Counted from the stretch's first letter, positions 48,597-61,225 are shown. The stretch is 64,000 nucleotides of DNA from Coniferiporia sulphurascens (GCA_002794785.1 NBBA01000013.1:434001-498000), one strand, 5' to 3'. The notes: generated by a model from the sequence alone, not told the origin. Made by a program: numbers and translations.

Positions 48597-48722
48597 TGAA
48601 GAGAATGGTTTGGGTTGAGAACAGCTCGAGGATCAAACTGGTGTCGGTGAGGATGAAGCACGCTTCACGTGCTCTACCAAGAAATGTAGTTACACGTCCC
48701 GTCTCCCTCTCTCCCCCTCGCC
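48597..48722. promoter_or_regulatory. Shared upstream region of the UBX and CWF19L1 genes
   Basis: 126 bp between diverging start codons, the shortest such spacer in the window. No TATA box visible. Confidence 0.45.
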
Positions 48723-51375
48723 ATGGCGTCTACGAATCTGAAAGTGTTCGTGAGATATTCGTGCTTTTGAGAACTCTGAACTAAAACAACACTCCTAGAC
48801 TGACCGTTGGACCCGCTGTTGGTTCTGTCAAGGAGCTCTTTGCAAAAGTAAAGGCTATCGACGCGAAGCACGGAAAGTTCGAGCTTGTCTTATGCGTTGG
48901 TGATTTCTTCGGTCCTTCAGACGACGGGAAAATATCTGAAGAGATTGAGGGGCTTTTAAATGGTGAAATTGAAGGTACGCAGGCATCCAAAATGATCTGT
49001 GCACAGACTGACCGAGTCTTCGTTCCAGTTCCCTTACCATGCTATGTAATGCAAGGGGACCATCCCATCCCTCAAGCAGTCATTCAAAAGTTCTCGGAAA
49101 CTGGCGGCGAAATCTGTCGAAACTTATTCTTGTTGAGTGAGGCTTTTGTCGTCTCTACGTAATTATGTATTGACAACGTCGCAGGTAAATCAGGCCTCCT
49201 TACGACCTCGCACGGCCTGCGTATAGCTTGTCTTGGAGGAATGTACAACGAACAGGTGTATTCCTCAGCCGAGACACCCTTAGTGAGATATATGCCTTCC
49301 AAGTACTCGCTACCTCTAACTCAATCTGTAGGGATTTTCGGACCCATACTTTTCCTCGCAAACAGTCGAGAAGCTCCTCTCCAACGTCTCTACCACCTCT
49401 TCGAATGCAAAAACTACTTCTCTCGCCGCACTTTTGCAGACCCCCGTCTCCTCACATCTTGTTGACATTTTCATCAGCTATGTTTGGCCCGCGTCAGTCA
49501 CGTGTTTCTCAAATTCCGGTCCCGTTACACTCGAGGCAGGCCGCGCTGTCGCTGCAGTAGATGATATTGTGCTACGCGCAAAACCAAAATACCATTTTGT
49601 CGCCGGTGCGGGGACACCATCTCAGTTTTGGGAACGCGAGCCATTTGCATGGGCTGATGATGACGGACGCGTCACTCGTTTTGTTAGTCTCGGCGCATTC
49701 GGTGGGGACCACGGAACGGCAAAAAAACCTAGGGTAGGGATTACTGTCACCTTTCCAGATTTCCATTCGCTTTGTTGACGAGCGTATTTTACAGTGGTTC
49801 TACGCGTTCTCCATTTCCCCTTCGTCCTCCGCGACCCCGACACAGACAAAACCTGCAAACTCCACTGCTAACCCATTTACTTCCGGAGGTTTCTCTGGGC
49901 CCTCTTCCACGAAGCGGCCAATTGATATGGCTGAAGTTGAAAACTTCATTTTTGGTGCTATTCACCAACCAGTGATAAAGAAACCTCGTCACGGTAAGTA
50001 ACTTCCTCCGATTTTTCCGTGTTACGACCGTCTAACCCCACTACCAGAAAAGCGTGCAAGGGGGCAAACCGCCTCCAGGTTACAAGTGCCGTAGATGCGA
50101 ATCAGCAGAGGTGCGGACCAAGATCGCCCTCATAGTCGTTAAACTAAGGAGAAAATGTAGCACTTCATTTCTGACTGTCCGGAACGCAGTAAACCGCCAG
50201 AAGGATATATCTGCAAAATCTGCAATAATGTACGTCCCTTCAAAATTCCCCCCTTATGTTTACGGCTAATTGGTGGAGTATAACTTTGCAGGCTGGTCAC
50301 CTAATCCGTGATTGCCCCGTAAAGAACGCGACGGGTGATACGGGAGGCAGGAAGCCTCCTCCGGGCTATGTTTGTAGAGCATGTGCGAGTGAGAATCATA
50401 TGATTCAGGATTGTCCGACAGCTGCCCAAACGAGACGCGAGCCCCGGGGCAGAGGTAGAGGCCCTCGAGGCCCTCCCAGGGAAATCGGGCGTAAGATCAA
50501 AGTCAAATTATACGAGTTGCCACTGTTTGAACTTACGTATCTTTTAAGCGGATGAATGTTGGTTCTGTCTGTCGAACCCCAGCGTCGCGTAAGTCCAGGT
50601 CATTGCCTGTTATTCATCGTCTGTTGAGGCAGGCAACGCTTTCTTGGCATTCGTCTAGGAAACACCTCATCGTATCCATTGGTTCTGAATGCTATCTTAC
50701 CCTGCCAAAGGGTCAGATCATTCCGACAGGCGAGAGTGCAGACCCAGCGTCGGACATATCGAAGGTCCCCGGCGGGGGACACGTCCTCCTTGTGCCCATC
50801 GCGCACTTCCCAACGCTCTCTGCGCTCCCGCCAGATTTGGCTGCACCACTCGGCGCGGAGATTACGAGCTACAGAGACGCACTGCGCAAGCTCTACGCGG
50901 CGCATGGCTGCGGTGCACTCATATTCGAGGTCGGGCTCATCAATGCACGCGGCGGACACGCGCATGCGCAGGCCGTACCTTTGCCGATACGTCTCTCAAA
51001 CCAGGTCGAAGCGGCGTTCAAAGGCGAGGGTGCCCGTGTAGGGATGGAGTTCGAGGAGGATCCGGAGAAGGCCCTTGAGGCATGCGCGGGTGGGCGGGCG
51101 AACTACTTCCGCGTAGACTTACCCGATGGTCGGATGATGGTACACCTCATTAAGCAGGACGTACCATTCAGCATCCAGTTTGGAAGGTAATAGAGGAAGC
51201 TACCGTCTTGCAGCCACTGATGCTAACCTCAGTCTCTAGACAAGTCCTTTGCAAAATCCTTGGGGTGGACGAGCGCTTCGACTGGAAGGCGTGCACCCAG
51301 ACAGAGGCGGAAGAGCGCGCAGACGCACAGGCCTTCAAGCAGGCGTTCGCACCCCTCGACCCAGCCCTGAGTTGA
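48723..51375 (+). CDS. CWF19L1: CWF19-like protein (CWF19L1/Drn1) with CCHC knuckles
   Basis: Homologue of the lariat-debranching-associated protein Drn1. Exon 1 (MASTNLKV) joins LTVGPAVGSVKELF; a metallophosphoesterase-like N-domain follows (LVLCVGDFFG, VPLPCYVMQGDH, LGAFGG). After a disordered linker come three CCHC knuckles, each introduced by K-P-P-x-G-Y: GKPPPGYKCRRC, SKPPEGYICKIC and RKPPPGYVCRAC, each ending in D-C-P. The CwfJ_C_1 domain (DECWFCLSNPS, HLIVSIGSECYLTLPKG, GGHVLLVPIAHFP, GGHAHAQAVPLP with HIT-like histidines) and CwfJ_C_2 (NYFRVDLPDG, VDERFDWKAC) complete it; TGA 51373-51375. The linker-knuckle splice uses acceptor AAG|GG near 50067. About ten introns. Confidence 0.92.
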
Positions 51376-52594
51376 TGATCTTTATATCGCAGAAGCTCGT
51401 ATATTTTCTCCGAAGTGCTTTGCGCTCGAGTGTCTTATTATTTTGGTACCACTACTACTACAGTAATTTTTTTATATAAAAAAAGCGACCTGTGAGAATC
51501 ATAGTCAGTACTGCGTTGTACGTAGTGCGGTCAACGAGAATAAAGTAACGGATAGGGGATCAGCTAGCTGTTCTTAGTTTTCGTATAAGGATTCCTCAAG
51601 CGCCTTCGGCGTCGGAAATGGTGATGAATGGTTCTCATCAAGCATTGGGTGGGACAAGCACATGAGGGCCTTTTGAAAGCGGTAACTCACTATTAGAAAC
51701 TACAACAGGTGCTACGTCCCCGAACAACAACATTTGGACATCGTGGAATCAACAAGAACCTGCAAATATGAAATGCGGATCAGCAATTTGTCCAACAAAG
51801 GACGAAAGCAAAAGGTATTGTAGTTGGGTCAGAGGTGCAAAGTGTTTGGCTTATTGCTCTGCCGATCGTCAACGTCCGTAGACTACGACTGGGGCGGCAA
51901 ACGAAATCATCATATTTGGGGGGGAAACATAGGGAAGAAAAGGAAAGTGGATAAACAGAAAAGGGAGCATAGACGGATTGTAGGACGCTTACCTTGTGAT
52001 GCGACGGCGTAGAAGAGAACTTAGACGACGGGCACAAAATTTATGAAAAAAGATAGAGGTCCGTGCACCTTCCTGCCGTTGGATTGCACTCCCACGCATG
52101 CACGTGACTTTAAAGCCAATTAGTATTACAAGTTCGTACTCGTCCCCACACTTGTTGAGTTCAAGTAGTATGCGACATCAATGGCAAACCAGGTCGTGCG
52201 AGCCTTTTTGCTACGATTTTTTATTGATTTTATTTCATTTAAATTTCCATTATACGCATCTATGTATGTAACTTGCAATTTGAGAAGGGTGATTTGAAAA
52301 CGTCGATTTGGTCGTCAAGAACCTGACATCATTAGAGAGCGACGGAGCAGCCTCACATCGATTTGAGCAGCTGTAAAAGAAATTTATCTATCCATTCGAG
52401 CCAAGGACTTCAGCTTTTGTGTGGTTGATTCCCGAGCTTAACCAGGTTTTACTATGCCTTGACGTGTTTAACGCCCGCTAGATATGTGTGTATGTCTCGC
52501 ACATTGTTTTATGGAAAACTCCGGGTCAAGACTTTACCGAAAACAGGAAAGCACAAAGGTAGAGATAATTGTGGATCCGCGGTTTACTGGAACA
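51376..52594. other. Intergenic region
   Basis: Begins with the T-rich 3' flank of CWF19L1 (about 51460-51490). A minus-strand frame at 51780-52037 and smaller frames near 51590-51730 have no recognisable product. AT-rich at 52200-52260. No gene called. Confidence 0.4.
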
Positions 52595-55500
52595 TTAGTT
52601 GATAGGCATCGCAGATGGCGCCGTACGAGGTCTCCCAAGGTGTATACGTCCTTTACGTTCATTTCGGGTCCTCGACGGGCTTTTTTGTGAATATGATTCC
52701 AGCAAAATAGCTCCCTTTGTAGTTCCAAGGTTAGTAGAAGATAACATAGGGCCCAAAGAATTATCATCAGTCAGCCCCTTCTTTTTTGGGGATCTAGATT
52801 GTATGAATTGTCTCGGCGCCGTGAGGGACGCGGTACGCGTAGGGGCCGCTTCCTTTCTGGAAGAGTTGTTGACAAAGACGTTATTCGAGGTATATATTGA
52901 AGCTGTGGACCCAGCACGGTTCGTGTTTGGCCCAGACAATGATCTTGAGAGCCCTCCTTTGGCCGATGATTTGGAAGGAGCGTGGATCGACGCCCATAAC
53001 CCGACATTGGACGTGAATGGATTGACGCGCGCTGATGCAGTAGAAGAGCATGTAATTTGTTGAACATCTTTTGATTCAGGCGGGTTATCGACTATAGAAT
53101 TAGCGGATCCAATAGGGGGGACCTTTTCCTTACCATCTGGCCTGTCATGGTCAAACGTCCGCAGGTGTTGCGCATCTGGAGCTTTAAACATCTCGCCCGT
53201 GAGCCTCTCCAGAGTTTCGTGCACGGTGCTCGGCACGGAGTGCCGGTCGCTCGGAAAATCGCGTACTTCAGAGTCTGGAATATTAGAGGAACACACTGGG
53301 TTAGGCCCAAAGACCTTGCCGACAGACATGGGAAAGGGACGAGGCATGTTCAAGGGCCCACTCCCATCGGGGGATATCGCAGGCGCAGGCGGAACTTCAA
53401 GGTTGGTTTCGCACGAGGAGATTATTGCTCCTTTCAAGAGGTTATTAGCTTGCATCGCTTCCATAACAGATGAACTCGTTATATCAGTATCCAGAACACT
53501 TGCCAGAAAGGAGCACTCCAGAAGTGGATCACCAGCATTCAAGGCGCTCCCGTAACTTCCGTCTGAGATTTCATTCGTTTGGTCATTTTTATCTTGTTTG
53601 ATATCCAGTAAAAGCATCTGGTCCTCACGATTCTCGACAGATGACAAGGCAGACAACCCGTTATTAAAGCGCTGCGCTGGGGCGAGAGTGGACAGGCAAA
53701 GCGGAGGTTGCGGTATAGCGAGATTGTTGATCCGCAGTGTTGTTTCATTTAGAGCATTGGTTGCAATCTGACCAGGAGACGAACACCAGCTGATAGGATA
53801 TTCATGGCCTTCCCGGTGCGAGTGCATCATGAGAACGTCTGTATTCTCCTGCGTAAGAGTGGTTGCGGGAGCAATTTTTTCTGTCGCAAATACCAGAGGT
53901 GCGCTCTTTATGCATGTCATGTTTTTACTTCCTTTTGGCCAGATCTCGTACGAGGTTGGGTCTTCCAAGTGCTCTAAAATCGTCGACGTCGTACAAGGCG
54001 AAATGAACGCAGTAGGGGGACTGCAGCCAGACGCGTCCGCCGCTACGGACGCATCACCTTTTGAAATTCCGGAATCCATTTGCTCCTCGCAGTCTACCGC
54101 TGACATCGAATAAACACCAGCTGGTTTTGGCGATATCTCGAATTCGGGTTCTCCCAACTTTAGCGAAGCCCCCTTTTCATCCCTTTCAAACAATACCTCG
54201 ACGGGATCCCCGCGGACTAATGCTTCATTTTTGATAAATTGAGCGGGTACCATCTCCTCATTTGGGGAAAAACCAGTAAGACAATTCTCCGTGTCCGCAG
54301 GAACGGGACTCTCCAGTTCTAATGGAACGGTCGAGATGGAGGAGGTTTTCCCGAAGTTCAGCGAGGCGCCAGAAGATGAACGAAGAATACGCACCCGTCA
54401 GATCATTGCGAGTCTGGTTCTGCTTTTCTACTCGCACATCTAGCCTTTCCACACTGACCTGCATATCATGTAAATAGCTCGCGTCAGAAACGCTGGTAGT
54501 GTCATTAAGCTCAATGTCATCTGTCTCCCTTGTAGGGGCGGAAGCATCGGTATCACTTTCATCGGTTGCAGTAAGGTCGGTATTGGTTTCGGTCTCATTG
54601 ATGGAATCAGCCTTTACGTCTAAGGTCGCTTCATTCACAGCGTCGAAAGGAGGTCGTGCATTCTCGGAGGCTAGACCAATAATTGGAATATCAGCATCTT
54701 CGACACTACGGTTGAATTCAGACACGATGCTCTGCGTCTCGTTTGAGTCCGTTCGTAAGAATTTACGACGCCTGCTTTCGAAATTTGCGCAGAATATCCG
54801 TACCTAGCGCGATCAACCTTGTTAGCATCCACTTATAGGGATCATAAAGAAAGATTCACAATAATATTGAGCAGCGGGATCGCCTTCATGCAGCTCTTGA
54901 TCATTCTGTATATCTCCAAACCCGCAACGGTACATCGGGATAGAGATGCAGTAACGAGTGGGATGCTCGAAAGGGACGATGATGCTCGGACGAAAAGTTG
55001 GCGACTCTGGAGGTGCCATACTAGATCAGCATGTTTATCCAAGACGGAATATTGGGACTTACAAGGGATGGGTCTGTACTCGGTATAATGACTAAGGTGT
55101 ACACAACGAGCCCACTGGTCAGAGCAAGTACCTGCGAAAGAAGCAAATGCGCAAAAGACTCCCAGGCATCGGAACCGTGAAGACGGTTAAGAGCATGGTC
55201 CAAGCCGACTTGAGCTGAATCGGAATATTTTGAGACCAGCTCAATAATTTCTAAGATGTAGTTCATCGCGTTAATGTTTTTTAAAAGGAAAGGAGCTACA
55301 AGTCGTTTGAGGTTCACGATGTAATCAGGCAAAGCAGCGATCGGCTGTCGAGACACTGTCCACAAGTGCCCTTGAGATTAGACAATGAAGAGAAAGGGAG
55401 TCTGCAGAGACGATACGAGAATTGTGATTCGGGAAACCCGGAATATTTTTGGACGACTAATCAAGTTGTTTCTAGACCAAGGAGGCAAAATTGGTGCCAG

Positions 55501-55817
55501 TCTAATGAGGCCTAGAATCTTTTGCCGAGGAGCAAGAGCAAGTATTCGGCTTATTTTATTGATGTGCTTTTGATGTACTGAACTAGCCACGCTGAGCTCA
55601 GGTATATCGGGAAGCAAACGGTGCTAGTGGCACAGTGGCACACAACCCTTCAGGCTTGTATTGAACCTGCCGTATGATTGTTTGCTTTTGACTCCCCTAA
55701 GGTGGCGCCAGATAGGACGAAAGGGCGGGGTTTTCAAGGACTACGAGCAGACGCAGTGGAAGATATTAAGCACCTGCGGGTCACCGTGAAAGGGTTGAAG
55801 GACGAGGCGAAATTCAT
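52595..55817 (-). CDS. Unrecognised membrane-anchored protein with long disordered tail
   Basis: Not recognised. The main exon, 52595-54394, is 599 codons of Ser/Thr/Pro/Asn-rich, probably disordered sequence ending SAMPIN. Upstream exons at about 54430-54810 (acidic, Thr/Asp-rich), 54842-55015 and 55080-55365 show two hydrophobic segments (LLLSQVLALTSGLVVYTLVII and one near IPLLNIIVNL) and helices such as NYILEIIELVSKYS. A possible first exon starts at ATG 55817 (MNFASSFNPF) and can splice in frame to a block beginning HRLLPDIPEL at about 55626, though its GTGACC donor is weak and the junction near 55370 is unresolved. A nuclear-envelope or ER location is conceivable but not shown. Confidence 0.55.
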
Positions 55818-56279
55818 GCGAACTTGAGAAGGTCATCGCGTGAACTCCGAAACACGTGACCGCGCACCAGTAATTTAACCAATATTAATCCCGAAATCAA
55901 TCTCAACCCGCAGTACTAGCATCATACATGTAATCCCAACTGGTAGTGAGCAAACCTAAATTAGTCTCCAAAGTTCTGGTACACATACCCCTTCCCGTCG
56001 AGTTTTTGAATAGACAGTGTAAAACATAGAAGATACGATTGAGTCAAAGGAGCAATTTGCGTACGACCGAGTGGAATTAATAAAGTCAATATAAATGTGG
56101 CACAATATTGCTGAGATTTCCAGGGGCGTTACAGAGTAGAGTAGAAATGAAATTACGGACTGATATTGTGTTTCAACAACTATCAGAGTCTGGAAGAGGG
56201 CGTCTCCTCAATGTCCGTGAAAATATCGAGGTTCCGTATGAGTGTTATTTCCGATGGAAGCTGGCAATACCAAGTTGTC
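55818..56279. other. Spacer between the membrane protein and Nudix genes
   Basis: AT-rich; the presumed promoter of the leftward membrane-protein gene and 3' flank of the Nudix gene. A plus-strand frame at 56108-56311 has no likeness to known proteins. Confidence 0.4.
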
Positions 56280-57461
56280 TTATGGGAATGGGATATCGGC
56301 AAGGGAATTAACACTTACTGGAGTACCCTTTTGTGGCTTAAATACCGCTCTGTGTAGTCTCCCCTTCTTCCCTCCCCTCGCTTCATCTCCTTCATACGTG
56401 AGTACCCTTCTCCCGTCAGGCAATTCCCCCGTCGGGCCCGGAAGATAACGCGGATTAATTTCCATACGACCGAATGCGCCGTACGCAAGCTGCTTAACCC
56501 GTTCGCGCTGTGCGGGCGTGCTTACATCTGCATTTGCACCAGCGAATACCTCGTTAAGGGTAGTTATTAGGTAAAACTGCGGCGGCATCAACCCTATCTT
56601 GCCACGTGTAAATGCAGCAAGAATGGCGCGAGGGTGGATGTATTGCGCGGATATTACTTCGGTGGAAGCTGACGAAGGGTTGTCGGGTGAATCGGGGGAA
56701 GGAAGTTTGTTGAGATGCGTGCCGGATGAAGGTCCCGAGAGTGCCGAGGCTGTAGGGAGGAAAGTTACAAAGAACCGCGTGCGAAAGCGTCTTAAACGGA
56801 TTACAAGTAGCAAGCATTCAGTATCTTGAAGTAAAAGAATAAATGAAACGAGGTGAGGTACCTTGGAACCTGCGGTGGTGTAACCCATTCTGTAAACGAA
56901 AGCAAAGACTTTGTGTCGGGGACAAGCCCATTCTTGGACAAGAACTCTGTGAAAAGCTGCTTTTGCGAATGGATGGCCTTGCGGGCCTCGTCAAGTTCCG
57001 CATCCGCTAGTCCGGTGTTCCCGGGTTGGGTTCGAGAGGCCAGTAAAATGCCGGTTTCCTCGAACGTCTCCCGGATCGCCGTTATTTCGAGTGAGTCGTC
57101 TTGCACCTTGTCAAAGTTCCCACCTGGGAAGACCTTCAAGCAAAGAAAATGAGCTCACAGTGTGCAGAGCAACTAAAATAAAAGCACTTACATACGCGCC
57201 GGCAAAAGACCTCGAGTCCGTGCTGCGCTGTACCATCAAGACTTCATTCTTCGCGTTTACAACAATCAGACTAGCAGAGGGGCGAGGGGGCGCTGGAGTA
57301 GCCTTGTTTCTATTTGCCGAAGACATATGGTCGGGGCTGGCTTGCGTGTAACACCGCCTAGGGTTGGTGACTCGAATAAGGTGAGCGTTCGTCAGAGAAT
57401 GAAGACGCAGGCGCAAAAGCGACTCGGAGGCAGGGAATCGGCAACACGGCCTCGAGAGCAT
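56280..57461 (-). CDS. Nudix hydrolase (NUDT19-like)
   Basis: Hydrolase of nucleoside-diphosphate-linked substrates, possibly CoA or acyl-CoA as in NUDT19; the substrate is inferred only. ATG 57461 starts an Arg-rich N-terminus (MLSRPCCRFPASESLLRLRL), perhaps a mitochondrial or peroxisomal signal, with an internal ATG at MSSANRNK as alternative. Domain: SLIVVNAKNEVLMVQRS, then the Nudix box over an intron: FPGGNFDKV followed by ITAIRETFEETGILL, matching G-x5-E-x7-R-E-x2-E-E. Later blocks are SFTEWVTPPQVPRRFRTRFFVTFLP and LMPPQFYLITTL, typical for NUDT19-type proteins. Stop TAA 56280-56282. Confidence 0.9.
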
Positions 57462-57823
57462 GTGAATTTATTAGTTGCGTTCAAGCCGTCGTGCACGGGC
57501 TCCAGATACTCAGGACGACAAATGCGCCCAAAATGATGCATTACAATGCTAATCCGAAATATCCGGATGTTTCGTGTAAGACGCTGTGCGTCGGGATACT
57601 GAGGTGCCGCTGACTCGAGCCCGGGGACGCTGTAGACAATTACTGTATATGTTGTTAAACGGCCCTCCGATTATCACCTGAGAGCCGAACTAGCGCCTGA
57701 GAGACTAAATCAGCGGAGGCACACAGAAAAGGTAGCTACTTCCCACGATAAACTTTACTGACCAGTGCCCCCACCACAAAAACCTGCGTAGACTCACCTA
57801 CGGGGCCGACAGCATCGACCGGA

Positions 57824-57829
57824 TATAAA
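57824..57829 (+). promoter_or_regulatory. TATA box of the eIF3c gene
   Basis: TATAAA 39-44 bp before the eIF3c ATG, followed by a CT-rich stretch. This predicts a very short leader. The Nudix start lies 406 bp upstream in the opposite direction. Confidence 0.5.
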
Positions 57830-57867
57830 CCCCTGCTCTCTCTTCATTCTACAGCATATAACTAAAC

Positions 57868-60848
57868 ATGTCGCGATTCTTCAGACAAGCCGATGACTCG
57901 GATTCCGACACCGAAGAGTCGGAGGAGGAGCTCATGTCCAGCGACGACGAGGCGCCCGCGAAACCCGCCGCACCGAAACCACTTGGCATGTCTCGTTTCC
58001 TCAAGGGTGCAGGCTCGAGTTCATCGAGCTCTTCCTCCTCCGAGGAAAGCGAAGACGAGGACGAGGACAAAGAAGTGAAGAAGAAGAGTCGATTCCTCGT
58101 TGGCGGAGACGATGAAGAGGAAAGTGACGAGGACGTAAAGCGTGTCGTGAAGAGCGCAAGCGAAAAACGCATCGATGAGATGGAAGCAGTCGGAAAGAGC
58201 ATCGAGAATGCCCTTAAAATCAACGACTGGGTCGCGATCTCGAATGGTAAGCAACGGCAATCTGCTGAGGGATACATGCATTCGTGGCGCTGGTATTGAT
58301 AATGTTACTCGCAGAATTCGACAAGCTTGTCCGCCTGGTCGAACGCCAAACGAATGTCGCAGAACGTGTACCCAGTTTCTACGTTCGCACCTTGCTGGAC
58401 CTCGACCTGTCGTTAAACGCCGCCCTGGCGAGGGAGAAGGAGGCGAAGAAGAAAATGAATGCATCGAATGCGCGTGCATTAAACACAATGAAGCAGAAGG
58501 TCCGTAAGACCAGCAAAGAGTATGAGAGGGAGATCAAGCTGTTGCAAGAGGTAAGATTGGACTGCGAGTTTAGTAGAAAGGTCTACTAATACGACAATAC
58601 CCATAGGATCCGGCCGCATTTGAACGCGAGTACGCTGCTGCCGCCGCCGCAGTAGTCGCTGCAGCACCCGTACCCAAGTCCAAGAAAGCCAAGGTCAGCG
58701 CAGGTGCGGACGAAGCCGTCGAAGACGACTTCACGACTGTCGGAAAGGGCGGCAAGGCTATGCAGTTCACATCGGAGAGTATATTCCAAAATCTTCAGCT
58801 TATCCAAGAAGCGAGGGGAAAGAAGGTATGCGGCTGTGAAGGTTGAAGGTACCTAGTGCGTTTGAGCTGACAATTTTGACAGAACACAGACAGGGCTGAG
58901 CAGATCAGGATTCTGGAGAAGCTGCTCGAAGTCGCCGTCACAGTATATCAGCGTATTCGGGTCCTATTGGGGCTCGTTTCTTCGCGATTCGACTACAACT
59001 CGTCGATTGCGACGCATATGCCTACGGAGCTCTGGTCATCGGCTCAACGTGAAGTTGATGCACTAATTGGTATCCTTGCTTCCGAGCCGCAATACTCTGT
59101 GGAAGAGACGACTGGGGACTACGATGAGCTCGCGGAGCGCACTCCTGATCAGGAGAAGGATGGAATCGTCCGCATTCGAGGGAGTATCATAAGCTTCATC
59201 GATCGTTTGGATGATGAATTCACGAAGAGCCTTCAAAATATCGACCCTCACGGCACGGAGTATGTGGAGAGACTGAGAGACGAAAAGGGCCTGTACCAGA
59301 CTATCTGTCTGTCGCAAGGCTTCTATGAAAAGACGAAGCAAGAAGACCCGCTTGCCCGTGTAATTTTACGGCGGCTAGAACACATCTACTCTAAGGTTTG
59401 TTTTCTATTGAGTTTTGAGAGTCGTCTACTTAACCTTTTTAATAGCCCGACGCAGTCGTTCAAGCACTTGAGTCTTCGCTACCTGCATCTTCCTCACCTC
59501 CCTCCGTAACCCTTTCATCAAGCGGCACAAGCAAGGCGCTTATCCAGGCGCTGTGTGTCCACCTCTACAAGTCCGGCAACGCTATCTTAAAGACCCGCGC
59601 CATGCTCATGCACGTCTACCACCATGCCCTGCACAATGATTTCCACCGTGCGCGCGACATGCTCCTGATGTCGCATCTCCAGGAGTCCGTCCACGCCACC
59701 GACGTCGCGACGCAGATCCTCTACAACCGCACCGTCGTGCAGATCGGACTGTCCGCATTCCGTGTGGGGCTCGTGCGCGAGGCGCAGGCTACACTGCAAG
59801 ACATCTTCAACACGCAGCGCGTGAAGGAGCTGCTTGCCCAGGGCGTGCACCAGCAGCGCTACCAGACGCTCACGCCCGAGCAGGAGAAGACGGAGCGCCA
59901 GCGCCAGCTGCCGTTCCACATGCACATCAACACGGAGCTTCTCGAGGCTGCGTTCCTCGTTTCAAGCATGCTCGTCGAGATCCCTTTGCTCGCGAGCATC
60001 GACAGCGAAGAGCAGAAGCGCAAGGTCGTCTCGAAGCCGTTCCGCCGCCTGCTCGACTTTGCAGACCGCCAGGTCTTCACCGGCCCACCGGAGAGCACGC
60101 GTGACCACATCATGCAGGCCAGCAAGCGCATGCAAGAGGGTGACTGGGAGAAGTGCCGTGAGCTCATTCTGAGCATCAAGATCTGGGCTTTGATGCCCGA
60201 AACTGCATCAGTCAAGGAGATGCTCTCAAAGTAAGCCATAAGCCAACACACCTTCACTCAGAGACCTGATTACTGATCTCCTATCCGTCTAAAAGGCGTA
60301 TCCAAGAAGAAGCCCTGCGCACATACCTCTTCGCGTACGCACCGCACTACACCACGATCTCCCTCGCCCTGCTCGCACAGACGTTCTCGCTCCCCCTGCG
60401 CGCCGTAACGTCGCTCGTCTCAAAGATGATCTGGGCAGAAGAGCTCGCAGCGTCACTCGACCAAGGCCTCGGCGTCGTCGTCTTCCACCACGCAGACACC
60501 TCGCGCACGCAGCAGCTTGCGCTCGGGCTCGCGGACCGCCTCGGCGCGCTCGTCGAGCAGAACGAGAAGGCGCTCGACGCGAAGCAGGGTGGTGGAGCCG
60601 GATGGGGCGACCGTGCGGAGGGCGCGAAGGGTGAGAAGCGCGGTGAGCAGACTGGTGAGCGTAAAGGTCGTTCGGAGCGTTCGCGTGGGGCACCAAGGGG
60701 TGAGTTTCCGTTTATCCTACTTCTGCACGATAAAGACGCTGATCCGATTGCCTTGCGACCAGGTGGTGCCCGTGGCGGCCGTGGTGCACGCTTTTCACAA
60801 GGTCTGGGCAACCGCATGCCTGCGTCGACGACGACGCGCGTTCGTTAG
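57868..60848 (+). CDS. NIP1: Translation initiation factor eIF3 subunit c
   Basis: Core scaffold of eIF3, linking the 40S ribosome with eIF1 and eIF5. ATG 57868 opens the acidic Ser-rich N-terminus, in which S-R-F motifs recur (MSRFFR, MSRFLK, KSRFLV). Conserved blocks: KRVVKSASEKRIDEM, DWVAISNEFDKL, FEREY, QLIQEARGKKNTDRAEQI, VYQRIRVLLGLVSSRFDY, HLYKSGNAILKTRAML and YHHALHNDFHRARDMLLMSHLQE. The PCI domain follows from about 59930 (LPFHMHINTELLEAAFLVS, FRRLLDFADRQVFTGPPE, RTYLFAYAPHYTTISL, SKMIWAEELAASLDQ). The C-terminus is RGG/Gly-Arg rich and ends TTTRVR. Six or seven introns. Confidence 0.96.
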
Positions 60849-61225
60849 GATGGTGTCGTATGGAGGGAATCCTACCGTCTTTCATCTGTCTGCGATTATC
60901 TATGTCTGTGCAAATTCCGTGTAATTTGTACTTGTAGCTCGCAAAAGTAGTAGCTCTTCGGAGCTCTTTAACCTATGTTTGAGAACCCAGATCGATGATA
61001 TGAACGAACGGGCTTGACTCTTAGCGTCCACAATTAAAGGGAGAAAATTATCCTGCTAAGTAACAGGATAATCGAGGACACGCCCGAGCTCTGGTCAACG
61101 TCTATGCATTCATCTTGTGGGAAAAAAAAACAGGATTACATGAGCATCTAACTGATTTTATAAGCCGGTCTCCACTGCGCATCTAGATATAGCCAAGAAA
61201 ATAGTTTCTAACACTACCCAGCCTA
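60849..61225. other. Convergent spacer
   Basis: Tail-to-tail region between eIF3c and the aminotransferase; a run of A at about 61121-61130, nothing else seen. Confidence 0.4.

Noticed and set aside
55385..55573. Plus-strand frame of 62 codons
   Set aside because: It overlaps the better-supported exon of the minus-strand membrane protein.
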